From Sulfuritalea hydrogenivorans sk43H (lineage in GTDB: Bacteria; Pseudomonadota; Gammaproteobacteria; Burkholderiales; Rhodocyclaceae), in the NCBI RefSeq assembly GCF_000828635.1, contig NZ_AP012547.1, positions 3,720,001 to 3,784,000 of the forward strand: a DNA stretch of 64,000 nucleotides. Direction: 5' to 3'. Positions 29,414 to 36,858 of the stretch are shown here, piece by piece (the first letter of the stretch is position 1; every line of letters starts with the position of its first letter). A program made the translations under genes and the position numbers. Below the pieces are notes generated by a model that was given only the letters and a program-made list of their open reading frames with translations, was not told the origin of the DNA and did no database searches.

Positions 29414-30025
29414 ATGAAGACCATTTTTCGCCCGGCGACTTCCGCGCTGATCTCCGGCCTGATTGTTCTGGCCATGGGTAGCGGGCAGGCTGTCGCCGCT
29501 GATGACGACGCAGCAAAACTGAAAGAACTCGAGCGCGCCATGACGGCACCCGGCGAGGGCGAGCCCGCCAAGAAAAAGATGCGCACGCGCGCGATCGTTT
29601 TTGACAATGCCGGCTCCCCCGCGGCGGCCAGCGCGCCGGCGCCGGCGGCGGCTCTGGATTGTGCGAATCTCCCGCCTGACGTCAAAGCCAACGCGGTCGA
29701 TTTTGCCATTCAGTTCCAGGTCGGCAGCGCCAAGATATCGCCCACGTCGGAAGCCACCCTGGGCAGCATTGCGAAGATTCTGACGCTTGCCCCGGACCGT
29801 TGTGTCCTGGTCGAAGGACACACCGATATCACCGGCAATGCCGACAAGAACCTGGCTCTTTCCAGGGACCGTGCAAACTCGGTGGTGAATTACATTGCCG
29901 GCAAAGCCGGTATCGAACGCAAACGTCTGGTCCCGCTGGGGAAGGGCTCCAGCACACCCGCAGCCGGTCTCGACCCGCGCGATCCCAAGAACCGCCGTGT
30001 CGTTTTCAAGGTTGTGGCCGGTTAA
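29414..30025 (+). CDS. OmpA-domain envelope protein
   Basis: 203 residues: signal peptide (LISGLIVLAMGSGQAVAA), an acidic/basic linker, then an OmpA C-terminal peptidoglycan-binding domain (about 95-203) with VDFAIQFQVGSAKISPTSEA, LVEGHTDITGNADKNLALS and DPKNRRVVFKVV. It probably ties the putative fibre apparatus to peptidoglycan, a role inferred from context. Eleven bases after the preceding gene. Confidence 0.85.
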   Translation: MKTIFRPATSALISGLIVLAMGSGQAVAADDDAAKLKELERAMTAPGEGEPAKKKMRTRAIVFDNAGSPAAASAPAPAAALDCANLPPDVKANAVDFAIQFQVGSAKISPTSEATLGSIAKILTLAPDRCVLVEGHTDITGNADKNLALSRDRANSVVNYIAGKAGIERKRLVPLGKGSSTPAAGLDPRDPKNRRVVFKVVAG

Positions 30026-30046
30026 CGGCCAGCCTGGAGACTCAAC

Positions 30047-30361
30047 ATGCGTAAGCTCACTTTTCTCGTTGCCTCTGCTTTCGTCGCCCTGCCCGTTCTC
30101 GCACAGCCAGTCATGCGCTCCAGCAGCCCTGCGGGTGTGCAGATTCAAGGCGGCGTGGACCTCAAGGCGAAGCAGGACGACACTGCGGCGATCGCGGCAG
30201 GTCAGGACAATGAGGCGAAGAATTCAGCCGGCGCCATCAAGGGCGGCACCCAGATCCAGGGCAACACCAACATCAAATCCGAGCAGAAGAACGCAAGGGC
30301 TGTTGCGGTTGGCAAGGATAACAAGGCAACAAATGAAGCAGGCGTAATCGGCGGTAAATAG
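30047..30361 (+). CDS. small exported repeat protein (two units)
   Basis: 104 residues: signal peptide MRKLTFLVASAFVALPVLAQ, then two 37-residue-like units, starting VQIQGGVDLKAKQDDTAAIA and TQIQGNTNIKSEQKNARAVA, each ending in N-x-AG-x-I. It ends in GVIGGK, as does the next protein, showing a recent duplication. Almost no bulky hydrophobics and no cysteine, as expected of a repetitive beta-rich fibre subunit. Amyloid character is not demonstrated. Confidence 0.8.
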   Translation: MRKLTFLVASAFVALPVLAQPVMRSSSPAGVQIQGGVDLKAKQDDTAAIAAGQDNEAKNSAGAIKGGTQIQGNTNIKSEQKNARAVAVGKDNKATNEAGVIGGK

Positions 30362-30400
30362 GCAGTACCCACTTTTTGTTAACCCAAAGGAGAAGTAACC

Positions 30401-30730
30401 ATGCGCAAAATTGCAATCATCGCTCTGACCGTTCTTTCCACCGCGGCTTTCGCTCAGCAAGGCGGCCAAGTCAGCCAGAAGGGTGCCCAAGGCACGTCCG
30501 GCGGCGTCAACATCCAGGGCAACACCACCATCAAGGCTGACCAGAAGAACGTGACCGCCGTTGCCGTTGGCCAGGGCAACACGGCGAAGAACACCGCCGG
30601 CGCCATCAAGGGCGGCACCAACATCCAGGGCAACACCACCATCAAGGCCAGCCAGAAGAACGCGACGGCCGTTGCCGTTGGCAAGGGCAACACCGCTGCC
30701 AACGAAGCCGGCGTTATCGGCGGCAAGTAA
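30401..30730 (+). CDS. small exported repeat protein (two near-identical units)
   Basis: 109 residues: signal peptide MRKIAIIALTVLSTAAFAQQ, then units at 34-70 and 71-107. Both read GG-x-NIQGNTTIKA-x-QKN-x-TAVAVG-x-GNTA-x-N-x-AG-x-I. A strong AAAGGAG lies before ATG 30401 and a strong terminator 26 bases after the stop, so it may be the most highly expressed gene of the cluster. Repeating N/Q/G/A/V residues at fixed spacing are reminiscent of curlin-type amyloid repeats, but this is not the CsgA consensus. Confidence 0.82.
   Translation: MRKIAIIALTVLSTAAFAQQGGQVSQKGAQGTSGGVNIQGNTTIKADQKNVTAVAVGQGNTAKNTAGAIKGGTNIQGNTTIKASQKNATAVAVGKGNTAANEAGVIGGK
30500..30721 (+). repeat. two tandem 111-base coding repeats
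   Basis: Units 30500-30610 and 30611-30721, each 37 codons and strongly similar at DNA level (for example ACATCCAGGGCAACACCACC in both). In-frame expansion or contraction by recombination is plausible. Confidence 0.85.
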
Positions 30731-30756
30731 TACAGTCACTGCTGTTGAGTGGCCGG

Positions 30757-30786
30757 AAGGCGGGGGCAACCCCGCCTTCTTTTTTT
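30757..30786 (+). terminator. Rho-independent terminator of the repeat-protein cluster
   Basis: Stem AAGGCGGGG/CCCCGCCTT (9 bases, loop GCAA) followed by C and eight T. A second hairpin, CCCGATCCC-GTCAA-GGGTCGGG, follows at 30789-30810. Ends the plus-strand cluster before the convergent glycine-zipper gene. Confidence 0.9.
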
Positions 30787-30876
30787 GTCCCGATCCCGTC
30801 AAGGGTCGGGACGGTATCCCCCGGTGGGATAGGCAAGCGCGACGGGTAGCCTTGCGCCCCCCTCGCTCAAGGAATT

Positions 30877-31587
30877 TCAGTTGGCCATCGCCAGCACCAT
30901 GACGCGGCCGTCGTCGGCAAACGCCACCTTGTAGCTGTTTTCCTTGTAGGTCTTGTTGTTGCTGACCAACGCCGTCTTGACCGTGTAGGTCTTGCCCTTG
31001 GCGCTTGCCGGCAGCTTGAACTTCGAGTTCGTCTGGTAGCGGCCCGCGCCATCGACCGCAGCAACCTTTTCCGTCTTCTCTTCGACCAGCTTGTTGTTCT
31101 CGTCGTAGATGGCGTATTTCTGCTGCACCTGCGGCACCTTGTCGCCATAGCCGATCATGTCGGTGTTAGACGTGAGCTGGATCTCCTTCTGTCCCGAAGC
31201 GTCGGGCGGCGCCTCTTTCACCTGCGTGCTGAAACTGGCCGGTACCACGTCCTTCCTGGGCGGTGCGGAGGTCTTGGACGAAGCATATTCCTTGTTGACC
31301 TGCTGCGCGCTGGCGATCTTTTTCGATTCGAAGTACCAGCCGATCAGGAAGCCGGCAACCGCACCGATCACGGCACCCTTGGCGCAGTCCGACCCGGTGG
31401 CGCTCGCCAGGGCACAGCCGGCGGCGGCGCCGATCAGGGCGCCCTTGGCCTTGTCATCAATGACAAAGGTTCCGTCTTCGTTTTTCTTGAAGCTGCCGTC
31501 GGGGTTCGTCGCACAACCGGTTGATGTCGCCAGGAAAGCGATGGCGACAGCGGCAGCGATGGGGCGTTGCAGGTTGCGGGGGCTCAT
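30877..31587 (-). CDS. glycine-zipper lipoprotein
   Basis: 236 residues. Lipoprotein signal ending STGC (lipobox-like), a glycine-zipper pair of helices (GALIGAAAGCALASATG and GAVIGAVAGFLIGWYF), then a C-terminal soluble domain of about 110 residues (IQLTSNTDMIGYGDKVPQVQ). Glycine-zipper lipoproteins reside in the outer or inner membrane; function unknown. 23 bases downstream of the caspase gene with its own GGAGAA, so likely the last gene of that operon. Confidence 0.8.
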   Translation of the reverse strand: MSPRNLQRPIAAAVAIAFLATSTGCATNPDGSFKKNEDGTFVIDDKAKGALIGAAAGCALASATGSDCAKGAVIGAVAGFLIGWYFESKKIASAQQVNKEYASSKTSAPPRKDVVPASFSTQVKEAPPDASGQKEIQLTSNTDMIGYGDKVPQVQQKYAIYDENNKLVEEKTEKVAAVDGAGRYQTNSKFKLPASAKGKTYTVKTALVSNNKTYKENSYKVAFADDGRVMVLAMAN

Positions 31588-31610
31588 GTCATTTCTCCAA
31601 TAGGATGGGA

Positions 31611-34601
31611 TTACTTGATTACGATGGCGATCGGCTCGTCAATGCCGTGATCGCTGATGAAGGGCCGCTGCTCGTTGTTCGACAATTCCTTGACCCGGCG
31701 CGTGACATAGCGCTTGAGCCCGGTGGGATAAACCAAATTATCCTCCTTGTCCGCCGCCTTGCCGCGCAAGCCTTCGATCAGTGCCTTGGTGAAGAATCCG
31801 TTTTCATCATCCTCACCGGATTTTTCCTTGCCTGTGGACGAGGCAAAGATGGTGACGCCGCGCTCATCGTCGATCTTGTTGATCATCTCGGTGGCGTTCG
31901 ACGCCTTGCCCGACGCCTGGTTGGTCAGGGCGCCGGAATAGCAGGCGTCGAGGAAGAACATGGCGCGCCCCGGCAGGCTTTGCAGGGTGCCGACGATCTT
32001 ATCCCCGGGCACCCACTCCGCCGACTTGGCGGCCATGCCCCCCGGTTTGAAGGGAATGAAGTAATACGACTTGCCCTCGGCAATGCCGTGACCGGCAAGG
32101 AACAAAACACCGGCATCCTTCTCCTTGACGTTCGCCTTGAGCCAGTTGAGGCCTTCGATGATGCCATCCCGCGTCGCCATCTCGTCGGTGAGCATCTTGA
32201 ATTCGAGCTTGTTGTAGATTTTTCGAACGCCGGCCGGGGGATGGGCAATGCGGGCCATTTGCGACTTGAAGGCGTTGGCGTCCTTGACCGGACTCACCAG
32301 GTCATTGGGCGCCGGGTATTTGTTGATCGCCACGACCAGCATGTAGAGCGTTTCATAGTCGGCCTTGTCCCTCGCGGGAGGTGCCGGAGCCGCCGTGACG
32401 CGACTCACCTTGACAACGACCGGATCCGACTTGGCATTGCGGTTTTCGGCGATCAGCAGGATCTCGGCATCCTTGCCGGGCGGCACGCGCACCTGGATTT
32501 CCTGAGGCTGAACTTCGCCTTGCGCGCCGCGCTGCGTGACGGGCTTGATGCTGCGGTCGAGGCGACCGTTGACGCGAACCTTGATGTCCTTCACCGGGGC
32601 ATCCGGCGGGGTGCGCACCGCATAACGCACCTTGACCAGATCGCTGCTGGATTCGACCTGGCTGTCGGACTGCAACTCGATGACCGGCGGCACGATCTCG
32701 ACCAGCTTCGCAGCCGCGGCGGGCGCCACCGGCACGGCGGCGGCCTTCGGCATTGCCTTCGCGGGCGGTTGGGCGCGTGCTGCCGGCGGCGGCTCGGCAT
32801 TCGCGGCTTCGAGGGCCGCGAGATCCGCCTGTGCCAGGCGCAGGGCTTCCTTCTCGTCTCCCGCGGCAAGCAACTTCTGTATTACGTCGGGACGATAGAG
32901 TCGATCGCGAAAGCGGCCCGCCGTGAAAAAGTCCGCGGACTGGTTGAAGGCGCGGTTGAGGTGCCAACCGACCAGATTTTCTCCACCGACCGAGGTGTCG
33001 TAGTAGCCGGAAGGCGTCCAGACGATCCAGCGCTCGCGGTCGGCATGCACGAACAACGCCATCTGCTCGGCACCATCGTTGAGGCGCAGCCAGCGGATGC
33101 TGCCGTCGCCCAGTCCGGCGACCACCCAGCGGCCGTCCGTGCTGACGTTCACGGCCCACGCCGCGGCCGGTACGCGCCGCTCCCAGAGCACCGCGCCATC
33201 GCTGCTGAAATGCCTCAGGAACCATTCGCTGCCGAGGACAAAACTGCGATCGCCCGGCCCCATGGCCAGACTGCGCGCCACCTCGCCGGGGCGCAAGGAC
33301 AGCGCGCGGCCATTGACGCGCGGCGCAGTCGAGTTCTTCCAGTCGGCGTTATCGCCACGCGTTCGAGGGGCGCTCGCCTTGTCCGGGGGCGATCCGCTTT
33401 TCAGGCTGCCGGCGGCGAGATCGAAGACCATGCCGCCAGCCTGTGGCGAGAAACGAAAGGCAACTGTCTCGGCGGTCGGATTGAGCCGGAAGCTGTCGCC
33501 CGCATCGCGAAAATCAGCGCTTTGGGAGCGATTGGCCGCCTGGGTTTTTCCCTGCGGGTCGAATACCGCCCACGCCGGCTCCGCCGAAGCTGCCGCAACG
33601 CTGCCATCCGGCAGGCTTGCCAGCCCCATCACCGTATTGCTGAACTGGCCGATTTCGCGCTTCGCGCCGCGACCGTTCTGGCCGAACGCCAGCACCGGAA
33701 AGCGGCCGCCGCTGACATGGCTGCCCGCCGCAAACAGCGTGCTGCCGTCGGCGGACCAGGCGACGCGGCCAAGATTGCCGCCCTTGAGTTCGATGCTGTG
33801 AACCACGGCGAGGCTGGTCGCGTCGAGCAGATCGACGCGGGCCTGATCCTGATAGCCGACGGCAAGCGTGCGGCCATCGGCGGAGAAACTCACGCCATAG
33901 GGCTTGCCGCCGGGCGCCTGTTTGCGCGCCATGCGTTCCAGCCCCTTGGGTCCTATCCTGTAGATGCGGATGGCGCCGTCGATGCTGGCCACCGCGAGGC
34001 GACCGTCGGCGGCAAACTCGGCGCCGAAGATCGCCTCGTTGAACTCGGGATCGGCGCCGACAAACTGCAGATTGCGGCGAAACACCCGCAAGCCTTCCTG
34101 ACGCAGGCCGATCGCCAGATACTGGTTGTCCCGCGACCATGCAAGTTGCGTAATCGGCGCCTCCATGCCGGTCAGCGTGCTTTTCGGCGGCACGCTGGCG
34201 CTGGTGCGGTCGAACAGATGCAGCAGATGGCCGCCACCGCCGTCAAAGGCCGAATTGCCGCCCAGGGCCACCGTCCGTCCGTCCGGTGAAATCGCGGCGG
34301 CATACACCGCACCCAGGCTCTCGGCGCCGATCGGCGGACGCAGCACCGCGACAGCCTGGCCGCTGCGCGCATCCCACAGGCGAGCCGTCTTGTCTTCGGA
34401 AGCGGTGACGATCCAGCGTCCGGATGTGTCGGCACTGATGCGGGAAATCAGGCCCAGATGGCTGCCGGTCTCGATCCGCAGCACCGGCTCCCTTGGCAAA
34501 GTCGGCGCTGCCGGGACGGCGGCCGTGAAGCCGAGAGCGGCGACGCAAAGGCCGCGCAGCCACCATGCCAAAGCGGGACGGGACACCGGATGCGCTTTCA
34601 T
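31611..34601 (-). CDS. beta-propeller (WD40-like) protein with C-terminal caspase domain
   Basis: 996 residues: signal peptide, WD40-like propeller (about 40-560; IVTASEDKTARLWDARSGQA is a clear WD repeat), a Pro/Ala linker, an Ig-like segment (about 645-745), then a peptidase C14 caspase-like domain (about 755-990). The dyad is H838 (FLAGHGIAEG) and C887 (FFLDACYSGAL), both intact. The signal peptide places it outside the cytoplasm. Substrate unknown. Overlaps the upstream OmpA-like gene by four bases. A one-off copy of the 20-base motif sits at the signal-peptide junction. Confidence 0.9.
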   Translation of the reverse strand: MKAHPVSRPALAWWLRGLCVAALGFTAAVPAAPTLPREPVLRIETGSHLGLISRISADTSGRWIVTASEDKTARLWDARSGQAVAVLRPPIGAESLGAVYAAAISPDGRTVALGGNSAFDGGGGHLLHLFDRTSASVPPKSTLTGMEAPITQLAWSRDNQYLAIGLRQEGLRVFRRNLQFVGADPEFNEAIFGAEFAADGRLAVASIDGAIRIYRIGPKGLERMARKQAPGGKPYGVSFSADGRTLAVGYQDQARVDLLDATSLAVVHSIELKGGNLGRVAWSADGSTLFAAGSHVSGGRFPVLAFGQNGRGAKREIGQFSNTVMGLASLPDGSVAAASAEPAWAVFDPQGKTQAANRSQSADFRDAGDSFRLNPTAETVAFRFSPQAGGMVFDLAAGSLKSGSPPDKASAPRTRGDNADWKNSTAPRVNGRALSLRPGEVARSLAMGPGDRSFVLGSEWFLRHFSSDGAVLWERRVPAAAWAVNVSTDGRWVVAGLGDGSIRWLRLNDGAEQMALFVHADRERWIVWTPSGYYDTSVGGENLVGWHLNRAFNQSADFFTAGRFRDRLYRPDVIQKLLAAGDEKEALRLAQADLAALEAANAEPPPAARAQPPAKAMPKAAAVPVAPAAAAKLVEIVPPVIELQSDSQVESSSDLVKVRYAVRTPPDAPVKDIKVRVNGRLDRSIKPVTQRGAQGEVQPQEIQVRVPPGKDAEILLIAENRNAKSDPVVVKVSRVTAAPAPPARDKADYETLYMLVVAINKYPAPNDLVSPVKDANAFKSQMARIAHPPAGVRKIYNKLEFKMLTDEMATRDGIIEGLNWLKANVKEKDAGVLFLAGHGIAEGKSYYFIPFKPGGMAAKSAEWVPGDKIVGTLQSLPGRAMFFLDACYSGALTNQASGKASNATEMINKIDDERGVTIFASSTGKEKSGEDDENGFFTKALIEGLRGKAADKEDNLVYPTGLKRYVTRRVKELSNNEQRPFISDHGIDEPIAIVIK
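33342..33361 (+). repeat. possible degenerate 20-base motif
   Basis: GTCGGCGTTATCG-CC-ACGCG inside the caspase/WD40 gene. The first seven bases and ACG match; it may be coincidence. Confidence 0.25.
34501..34520 (+). repeat. dispersed 20-base motif, 17 of 18 fixed positions
   Basis: GTCGGCGCTGCCG-GG-ACGGC, antisense to the caspase gene, read as AVPAAPT directly after the signal peptide, as in slt. Confidence 0.75.
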
Positions 34602-35206
34602 CTGACCAGCATTTCGACGCGCCGGTTGCGCGCTTCCGCGACCTCATCCGCAGTGGCGACCAGCGGCTCGCGTTCGCCACGCCCCGAAGCGCTGATGTTC
34701 TCGGCCAGGAAGCCTTGCTCGATCAGCTGGGCGCGAACCTTTTCGGCGCGGCGCAGCGCCAGTCGATCGTTGTCCGTTACCGATCCGACGCGATCGGTGT
34801 GACCCACGACGATCAGATCCGGGGCCGGGCGCTTCTTGATTTCGGCAAAAACGTTTTCAAGTTCGCGTTGGGATTCGGCGGTCAGGACGTCGCCGCCCTC
34901 GACAAAATACAGTACGAAGCGGGCAGGCGCCATGGGCTGCGCATCCAGCGCTTCCTTGTACATTTCCCTGATCTCGGCCACACCCAGTTTGGCCGGAGCC
35001 GCTTCGCCGCCGCGAACCGTTGCGCTGGCATTGGCCTGGTCAAGCGTCAGCGGGCTTCCCTGGCGCGGCGTGACGACCATCCGGCCGGTCTTGCCGTCAC
35101 CATCCGGAAGGACGGAGAAATGCTCGCGCGGACTGCCGCAGGCAGCCAGCAGGGCGACGGTCATGGCCGCGGCGAACGCACGGAAACAAGGCGCGGGAAT
35201 GTTCAT
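34598..35206 (-). CDS. OmpA-like lipoprotein
   Basis: 202 residues: lipoprotein signal ending LLAACGS (Cys22), a short N-terminal segment, then an OmpA peptidoglycan-binding domain with VLYFVEGGDVLTAESQRELE, LIVVGHTDRVGSVTDNDRLA and EARNRRVEMLV. Start at ATG 35206, overlapping the FecR-like stop by one base (TGATG); its own stop overlaps the caspase start (ATGA). The tight overlaps argue for a joint function of FecR-like, OmpA-like and caspase proteins. Confidence 0.87.
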   Translation of the reverse strand: MNIPAPCFRAFAAAMTVALLAACGSPREHFSVLPDGDGKTGRMVVTPRQGSPLTLDQANASATVRGGEAAPAKLGVAEIREMYKEALDAQPMAPARFVLYFVEGGDVLTAESQRELENVFAEIKKRPAPDLIVVGHTDRVGSVTDNDRLALRRAEKVRAQLIEQGFLAENISASGRGEREPLVATADEVAEARNRRVEMLVR

Positions 35207-35691
35207 CACTTGTTCTCCTCGACATTCACCATGAACTGCCGGGCATTGCCTTTCACTTCCGCCTGCGGCGTGCTGATCTTCACGCTGTCGGGAGCGCCCT
35301 GCGCCAGATTGCCGGCCTGCAGCGACACCGTTCCTTGTTTGACAAATGCATCGAAGGCGCCCAGGTAAGTGGTCGGATCGTAGTTGAAGGTCTTCAATTG
35401 AACCTCGCCGGCCGGACCCATCGAGAGGGTCGAATTGTCGGCAAACATGAGGCCGACCGAGCCGTTGGCTTCGGTGATTACCGCATCCCCGACCTTGAGG
35501 CGGGCACCGACCGGGGAAGGAAACCTCTGGCCGCCGCGCTCGATGCGCACGATCCCGCGCGAAACCTTGACCTGCGCCACCCAGACTTGCGCCGTGGCCC
35601 CGGCGGCGCTCGCCTGGGCAACAACGGGGGACGAGAAAGCCAGACCGAGGATCGCGCTGCAACTCAAACGGCCGAGCCAAGTGATCTTCAT
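35206..35691 (-). CDS. FecR-domain periplasmic protein
   Basis: 161 residues: signal peptide (LGRLSCSAILGLAFSSPVVA), then one FecR-like domain (VSRGIVRIERGGQRFPSPVG, VGDAVITEANGSVGLMFADN, KISTPQAEVKGNARQFMV). No membrane anchor, sigma or anti-sigma part, so this is the stand-alone FecR type often found near OmpA and CHASE2 genes rather than iron-dicitrate signalling. First gene of the fecR-like - ompA-like - caspase - glycine-zipper operon. Confidence 0.85.
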   Translation of the reverse strand: MKITWLGRLSCSAILGLAFSSPVVAQASAAGATAQVWVAQVKVSRGIVRIERGGQRFPSPVGARLKVGDAVITEANGSVGLMFADNSTLSMGPAGEVQLKTFNYDPTTYLGAFDAFVKQGTVSLQAGNLAQGAPDSVKISTPQAEVKGNARQFMVNVEENK

Positions 35692-35739
35692 TGCGGAAGC
35701 CTCCAGAGCGGGAAGAAGAATTCTACCCATTCCGCCTGC

Positions 35740-36858
35740 CTATTTTGGCGCCTGAAAGAGAAAATCCCCGCCCTCGACATGGCCGGCCGAAACCACCGCG
35801 CCGTATTGCGGCTGCTGCGGATATTCCTTGCTCACATCCTTGCTCACCACGTTCCAGATTTGCGCGCCGGGCGTGAGGCTGCCGCTGGCCTGGAGTGTCT
35901 TGATCAGGTTCCAGGCAAAGATCGAATGCCCTTCCTTGCCCTCGTCGGAAACCGGCTCGTCGGCACCCGAGGAAAACACCAGCACCGACCGCTGCTTGAG
36001 GACCTCTTCCGCCTTGAGCTCCCGGCCTTGCGTCACCTTCTGCTCCTTGGTCAGGCTGCCGGAATAGCAGCTGTCGGAAATCAGGATCAATTGCCGGGCG
36101 CGTATCGCGGCGAGCAGCTTGGAAATGTCGCTGTTGGAAATCCAGCCCTGGGCGGTCTTGACCGAAGCATCGACCGGAATCCAGTAGCCCATCTTGATGT
36201 CTTCCATCAGGTAGCCGTGGCCGGCATAGAACAGCAGCACACTGTCATCGGGTTTGGCTTCAAGCGCCATGTCGTTGAGGGCTTCGATGATCTTCGCCTT
36301 GCCCGCATCCGGAACGATCCGGGTTTCGAAACCAAAGCGGGCCCGCAGCACATCGGCGATTTTCGACACGTCGGCAATCGGGGTTTCCAGCGGAGGGATC
36401 GGCGCCGCATAGGCGTTATTGCCGACCAGTATGGCGAAACGGCGGCGTACGGGCGCTTCGGCCACCGGGACGACAGGCGCCTGCGCCGCGGGTTGGGGCG
36501 TGCTGACGGCGGGCGCAACCGGAGTTGCAGCAGCAACGGGAGGCACAATGGGAGCCGCAACGGGCGCCGGCACAACGGCGGCCACCGGCTCGGGTCGGGC
36601 CAGACAGTTGCCACCCTTGGGGCTCTGTCCCGCCGGGCATTCCGGCACATCGGCCGCCGCCGGATTCTTGCGCAACTCCTCCAGCGCCTCGCGATAGAGC
36701 AGGGTGCGCGCCTGATGCCGCTGCATCTGGATCGCCTGAAACTGTCCCATGCCCGGAATGCCGCCCATGAACGCAGGCGGACGGATCATCTGCGCGTGAA
36801 CCATCGGGGCCATCGATATGGCGGCCCAAACCAGCCAGTACGACACTCGCGATTTCAT
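35740..36858 (-). CDS. secreted caspase-family protein
   Basis: 372 residues: signal peptide (MKSRVSYWLVWAAISMAPMV), a Met/Gln-rich segment, an Ala/Pro/Val linker (about 95-140), then a C14 caspase domain with RFAILVGNNAYAAPIPPLET, H214 (YAGHGYLMED) and C264 (SDSCYSGSL). Start at ATG 36858 behind GGAGGTGGGG. Overlaps the lipoprotein hydrolase gene by four bases. A paralogue of the propeller-caspase downstream but without the propeller. Catalytic residues look intact; target unknown. Confidence 0.88.
   Translation of the reverse strand: MKSRVSYWLVWAAISMAPMVHAQMIRPPAFMGGIPGMGQFQAIQMQRHQARTLLYREALEELRKNPAAADVPECPAGQSPKGGNCLARPEPVAAVVPAPVAAPIVPPVAAATPVAPAVSTPQPAAQAPVVPVAEAPVRRRFAILVGNNAYAAPIPPLETPIADVSKIADVLRARFGFETRIVPDAGKAKIIEALNDMALEAKPDDSVLLFYAGHGYLMEDIKMGYWIPVDASVKTAQGWISNSDISKLLAAIRARQLILISDSCYSGSLTKEQKVTQGRELKAEEVLKQRSVLVFSSGADEPVSDEGKEGHSIFAWNLIKTLQASGSLTPGAQIWNVVSKDVSKEYPQQPQYGAVVSAGHVEGGDFLFQAPK

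Noticed and set aside
30500-30721. CRISPR-like array
   Set aside because: The regularly spaced repeats are in-frame codons of a secreted protein, not repeat-spacer units.
31521-34289. 922-codon plus-strand frame over the propeller-caspase gene
   Set aside because: Shadow frame; the minus strand has a signal peptide, WD repeats and a caspase dyad.
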